Assembly (NCBI GenBank): GCA_030587505.1
Contig: JAUQYY010000160.1
Location: forward strand, 1-26,396
Direction: 5' to 3'
DNA from: Candidatus Sigynarchaeota archaeon
GTDB taxonomy: Archaea > Asgardarchaeota > Jordarchaeia > Jordarchaeales > Jordarchaeaceae
DNA length: 26,396 nt
Below are positions 23,855 to 26,396 of the stretch, in pieces. The notes under the pieces are model-generated. The model did not search any database. It was not told the DNA's origin and saw only the letters and a list, made by a program, of their open reading frames with translations. Made by a program: the position numbers and the translations under genes. Within the stretch, counting starts at the first letter, position 1. Every line of letters starts with the position of its first letter.

Positions 23855-24021
23855 TGGTGGACCCTGCGGGATATCCACCCTTGAGGGGAATCTTCAGTGG
23901 ATTTGAATTCGCGAACCCTACGGTTTGTGGCGGGTTTCCCGCGGCTTCCTGGATGCGAACCAGGTACTCTAAAATCCTTAAAGGGACTTTTTAAGGATCT
24001 TCCAGACTGAGTTAAGGGCCC
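23855..24021 (-). tRNA. tRNA-Ala (anticodon CGC) with about 90 nt of introns in D and T arms, encoded CCA
   Basis: Read on the minus strand, GGGCCCT (24021-24015) pairs with AGGGTCC (23865-23859), including the G3-U70 pair that identifies tRNA-Ala, followed by A (23858) and CCA (23857-23855). D arm: ACTC (24012-24009) with GAGT (23969-23966) closes only if about 30 nt (23999-23970) are removed. The anticodon arm CCTGG-TTCGCAT-CCAGG (23964-23948) gives CGC. The variable loop is AAGCC. The T stem GCGGG (23942-23938) pairs with CCCGC (23870-23866), and the 67 nt between contain TTCAAAT (23907-23901) flanked by two further 30-nt segments. The spliced tRNA is 74 nt with A14, G15-C48, G18G19 and T54T55C56. 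Exact splice sites are uncertain. Confidence 0.88.
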
Positions 24022-24052
24022 ACTTTTTGGTTTAGTTTTTACCCAAGGGGGT

Positions 24053-24061
24053 CTTTAATAT
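24053..24061 (-). promoter_or_regulatory. TATA box of tRNA-Ala
   Basis: ATATTAAAG on the minus strand lies 32-40 nt upstream of the mature tRNA-Ala 5' end, which supports transcription in this direction. Confidence 0.5.
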
Positions 24062-24185
24062 CTTCGTGATATTTTAGTTTTTCTAATTTGAGGAACTTGT
24101 TAAAAAATAATTTTTTATAGGGGAAATGCGCTAAGTATCTTCCCCTATGGTTCCGACGAAGCAGCCCGAACGGAGGTGATGAAGA
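24062..24185. other. gene-free transition from AT-rich to GC-rich DNA
   Basis: No gene is seen here. The inverted repeat ATAGGGGAA (24117-24125) and TTCCCCTAT (24140-24148) marks the switch from AT-rich sequence to the GC-rich island that continues through the insertion element. Confidence 0.45.
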
Positions 24186-24371
24186 ATGGAAGAAGAGTGC
24201 AGGAAAGAGGAGGAGAGCCGCGTCGTGGCCCTCGTCTTCAGGGAGCCACTCCCGTGGGGGGCGGTCTCCGCCCTAACCTACACCCCACGGAGTACTATGC
24301 GCTCACTCGGAGATAAAAGCATTTTGGTCTTCTTGAGGTTGTCCCATAATTCTGCCGTTTTTGTTGGTTGA
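24186..24371 (+). pseudogene. short ORF interrupted by the insertion element
   Basis: An ATG (24186) with a strong GGAGGTGAT site opens a frame starting MEEECRKEEESRVVALVF that runs into the left end of the IS at 24336 and stops inside it. If the IS and one copy of its target site are removed, the frame would end a few codons later (L-K-A-stop) in the right flank, giving about 52 aa. I do not recognise the product. It is GC-rich like the IS, so it may belong to an older mobile element. Confidence 0.3.
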
Positions 24372-24457
24372 CTTGTGAGGAGAGGGAGGTTCCCCGGGAG
24401 GGCGCCAAATCCTGCGGGAGAAGCGGGGATGCGGCCTCTGCGGCGAAGGGTTTTAGA

Positions 24458-24483
24458 GCGGGGAGAGCGCTAACTCTCCCCGC
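24458..24483 (+). promoter_or_regulatory. 10-bp hairpin in front of the transposase ribosome site
   Basis: GCGGGGAGAG (24458-24467) and CTCTCCCCGC (24474-24483) form a perfect stem with a 6-nt loop, ending 1 nt before the GGTGGTGA ribosome site (24485-24492) of the transposase. In several IS families such hairpins limit translation from outside transcripts. That role here is inference. Confidence 0.5.
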
Positions 24484-24499
24484 CGGTGGTGAAACAGAG

Positions 24500-25631
24500 A
24501 TGGGCGAGGACCACAGGCGCGGAGAGGGCTACTACGAGAGCTACTTCAGGGCGCGGAAGCCCCGCTTCCTCCTGCTCGTCGTCTCCCTCGTGGGCCTGCT
24601 CTTCGACAGCCCCGAGAGGGACGAGCCGAGGAGGGGGAGGCCGCCGACCTACCCGCTCTGGAGGCTCGTAGCCCTCGCCGTGATAAAACAGGTCACAGGA
24701 TGCTCATATATCTTTCTGGAGATGCTGGCACCGTTCCTCGTGGGAATAGCCCCCGACGACAACACCATTTGGCGCGCGGCCACCAACCCCGAGCTGAAGC
24801 CGATCATAGACGAGATGAGCAGAACGGTCGTGAAGGCGGCGGCGCAGCTCCTCCCCCTCCCACTCGTGCTCCTGGCCACGGACTCAACGGGCCTCACGGT
24901 GAGGGAGAAGGAGAAAAGCATGGTCGCCATGAGGAAGGCCAAGAAGAGAGCCTACGGGAAGCTCCACGTAACCACGACGCTCTTCACCAACCTCATCCCC
25001 CGGGACACAGGCTCACCCCCGGAAGCAGAAACGACTCCCCCGTCTACAGGGAGCTCCTCGAACCGCTGGGAGGCCTCATAGGAGAGCTCCACACCCTCCA
25101 GAAGCGAGCCCTAGAGGACCACGCGACCCGGAGGAGGGTTGAAGCCCTGCTCGGCCCCGCCCTGAGCCTCGTTGAACGCCTCACCGAACTCCTCGGGTCT
25201 CCGAGCGTCCAACCCCTCCTCGACAGGATAAGAAGGAAAACCGGCGAACCCCGTGGGCCTCTCCCTCGGAGACGCCGCGTACTTCAACCTCAAGAACCTC
25301 AAACTCAGCCTCGAACTCGGCCTCCCCCCTCTTCAGGCCGAAGAACCGCCCGGAGGACGAGAAGGAGAGCAGGCTTCTGGCTCGGCTGAGAGAGTTCTTC
25401 TCCGAGGCGGAGGAACTCTACGGGTACCGCGGACTCGTCGAAGCCGTGTTCGGAAACATATGGTTCAGGACGGAAACGCGACTCGCCTCCAGAAAGGAGG
25501 AGGCGCAAGAGGCGGAGGCCTCCACCATGTGCTTCACCCACAACCTCATCACCCTAATCCACCTGGTGGAGGCGGTGCGCTCCACAGACGCCGCGAACCC
25601 CCAGCCGGCGCTCGCCCCGCAGGCGCGGTAA
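24500..25631 (+). pseudogene. IS5/DDE_Tnp_1-type transposase with three frameshifts
   Basis: ATG 24500 lies 7 nt after GGTGGTGA. Frame 1 encodes GYYESYFRARKPRFLLLVVSLV, RRGRPPTYPLWRLVALAVIKQV, DDNTIWRA and LLATDSTGLTVREK, with the first catalytic Asp in ATDSTG, up to TTLFTNLIP. Coding similarity then moves to another frame (LTPGSRNDSPVYRELLEPL) near the C5 run at 24997-25001. It moves again near C4 at 25249-25252 (VGLSLGDAAYFNLKNL, second Asp) and again near C6 at 25324-25329 (EELYGYRGLVEAVFGNIWFRTE, catalytic Glu, ending in HNLI...). The protein would be about 375 aa if repaired. As written it cannot be made in one frame. Upstream in-frame starts from 24368 are shadows inside the IS leader. 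Confidence 0.85.
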
Positions 25632-25803
25632 ACAAGCCCCGAGGGGAACAGGACGGTGCCCGCCCCAGCGGAGCGAAGGCGGAGACACCGAAGCCCCACC
25701 ACACACAGCCCCACGCGAAAAGCCCCCGGACACGCGGACACGGGAGGACCAAAGCAACCAAAGCCAATCAAAAACCGAAGAAACAAGAATTATGGGACAA
25801 CCT

Positions 25804-26091
25804 CTAGAAGGCATGATGTAGTAGGTATGTATTTTATTTTTTTGGGTTTGTTGGTGGTTTGTCTATCTCCTTTTTTAAGCCTTGATTCCCGGAGAGAAGC
25901 CCTCATAAATCTCCCTTCACAACCGCTAAATCACATACACCCCCTCAAAAAACATACATATTACATCGTGCCTCTTTTGTTACCAAAAATTTAAATTAAC
26001 GTAACACTACTATTATTTTCAATCACGATTACTTTTAACTTGGATTTTGCGCATAAAGGCACCGCAAAAAACTTTGGACTGAGATGAGGTT
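25804..26091. promoter_or_regulatory. intergenic region with promoter of the glycosyltransferase gene
   Basis: No gene is seen in these 288 bp. TATA candidates are AATTTAAAT (about 25988-25996) and CTTTTAACTT (about 26031-26040); the second would give a leader of about 30 nt. Confidence 0.35.
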
Positions 26092-26396
26092 ATGAACCCG
26101 GTTGGTAGCGAAAATCAGAGGGAGCTTTCTGTTGTCATTCCAACCTACAATGAGGCTGAGAACATAGGTCCCCTGATACTGGAGATTGAGAGGGTTTTTC
26201 AAGCTTATGGAATAAATGGGGAAATCATAGTGGTTGACGATAACAGTCCCGACGGCACGGCTGATGTTGCCAAAAAGTATTCTGAAAGGTTTGACAATAT
26301 TCGTGTGCTGGTGAGGGAGGCAAAGAGCGGCTTGGGCTACGCTTACAAGGAGGGATTTAAGGCTGTTAGCGGGAGAGTCGTCATGGAGATGGACGC
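26092..26396 (+). CDS. polyprenol-phosphate sugar transferase (dolichol-phosphate mannosyltransferase-like), 3' truncated by the window
   Basis: This is the first 101 codons of a GT2 glycosyltransferase that moves a sugar from a nucleotide sugar to a polyprenyl phosphate at the membrane face. Seen: LSVVIPTYNEAENIGPLI (about residues 12-29), EIIVVDDNSPDGTADVAKKY (about 46-65), the segment GLGYAYKEGF (about 82-91) and VVMEMDA at the edge, the start of the metal-binding D-x-D region. ATG 26092 has a GAGGT run directly before it. An earlier ATG at 26084 stops at once. The coding strand is G-rich (26281-26340: A14 C9 G22 T15). Whether membrane helices follow lies outside the window. Confidence 0.92.
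   Translation, partial: MNPVGSENQRELSVVIPTYNEAENIGPLILEIERVFQAYGINGEIIVVDDNSPDGTADVAKKYSERFDNIRVLVREAKSGLGYAYKEGFKAVSGRVVMEMD

Larger units (their letters stand above)
24336..25803 (+). mobile_element. IS5-like insertion sequence, about 1.47 kb
   Basis: Perfect 18-bp terminal inverted repeats: AGGTTGTCCCATAATTCT at 24336-24353 and its complement at 25786-25803. The flanks read CTTG (24332-24335) and CTAG (25804-25807), an imperfect 4-bp target duplication of the C-T-A-G kind used by IS5-family elements. Inside is one DDE transposase frame with several frameshifts. The element is far richer in G+C than the host DNA around it, which indicates acquisition from elsewhere. Confidence 0.88.

Noticed and set aside
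23844..24027. AAAAGTGGG...CCCACTTTT closing stem as a mobile mini-element or new ncRNA
   Set aside because: I first read this as a hairpin-rich element with 9-bp terminal repeats; the minus-strand tRNA-Ala with introns explains nearly all of it more simply.
24368..24499. Upstream extension of the transposase frame
   Set aside because: It precedes the strong GGTGGTGA-ATG start at 24500, crosses the leader hairpin and has no similarity to transposase N-termini.
25111..25994. Several long open frames on both strands within and after the IS
   Set aside because: High G+C lowers stop-codon frequency; the real coding signal is the frameshifted plus-strand transposase.
1..26396. CRISPR array, rRNA genes, SRP 7S RNA
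   Set aside because: I found no regularly spaced repeat array, no 16S/23S/5S signature and no 7S RNA core in the window.

Overview
This window is archaeal chromosome. It carries an archaeal RNase P RNA, SRP54, aIF5A and its deoxyhypusine synthase, aRF1, TiaS, Pus10, Dph6, Nob1, an archaeal-type UMP kinase, TATA-box promoters, ATG/GTG/TTG starts with GGAGG/GGTGAT-like ribosome binding sites, and tRNA genes with introns outside the canonical 37/38 position. Several non-canonical introns per tRNA, together with a Ras/Rab-like GTPase, point to a TACK- or Asgard-side lineage (a Thermoproteota/Bathyarchaeia-like organism would fit). The sequence alone does not settle the taxon.

Layout. 1-1105 is an RNA region: tRNA-Val(UAC) and the RNase P RNA, with no supported protein gene. 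1106-3829 holds tsr3 (minus), a stand-alone Lrp-type ligand-sensing domain, and an 86-aa protein with eight CxxC pairs abutting tiaS. 3840-8128 is a minus-strand block: srp54, a TrmY-like gene and pus10 in tight overlap, then deoxyhypusine synthase. 8414-12509 holds dph6 and the gatC-gatA-gatB amidotransferase genes. 12819-16424 holds a PAC2-family protein, Hsp20, aIF5A, Nob1 and a PUA-containing NSUN6-like m5C methyltransferase. 16567-17569 holds a small phosphodiesterase and MoaE (minus). A tRNA-Leu(CAA) with two introns lies at 17769. 18031-19902 is a minus cluster of UMP kinase, a winged-helix protein and a zinc-ribbon protein. 20286-23574 holds aRF1, a TrmB-like regulator and the GTPase. 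23855-24021 (minus) holds a tRNA-Ala(CGC) that can be folded only after removing about 90 nt of introns. 24336-25803 is a GC-rich IS5-like element with a frameshifted transposase. A polyprenol-phosphate sugar transferase gene runs off the right edge.

The genes share a theme of RNA maturation and translation: tRNA 5' processing (RNase P), tRNA wobble modification (TiaS), T-loop modification (Pus10, with the TrmY-like protein beside it), tRNA m5C, rRNA maturation (Tsr3, Nob1), transamidation (GatCAB), diphthamide (Dph6), hypusine (DHS plus aIF5A), termination (aRF1) and secretion (SRP54).

Most notable: (1) tRNA-Ala with apparently three introns of about 30 nt, and tRNA-Leu with one intron 5' of the anticodon and one in the T loop; (2) an abrupt reversal of strand composition, from A/C-rich to G/T-rich on the plus strand, inside the GTPase gene near 23158, which could mark a replication origin or a recombination or assembly junction; (3) a TrmY-like protein that has lost the usual GDH-type cofactor loop although it sits between srp54 and pus10; (4) the eight-CxxC mini-protein coupled to tiaS.
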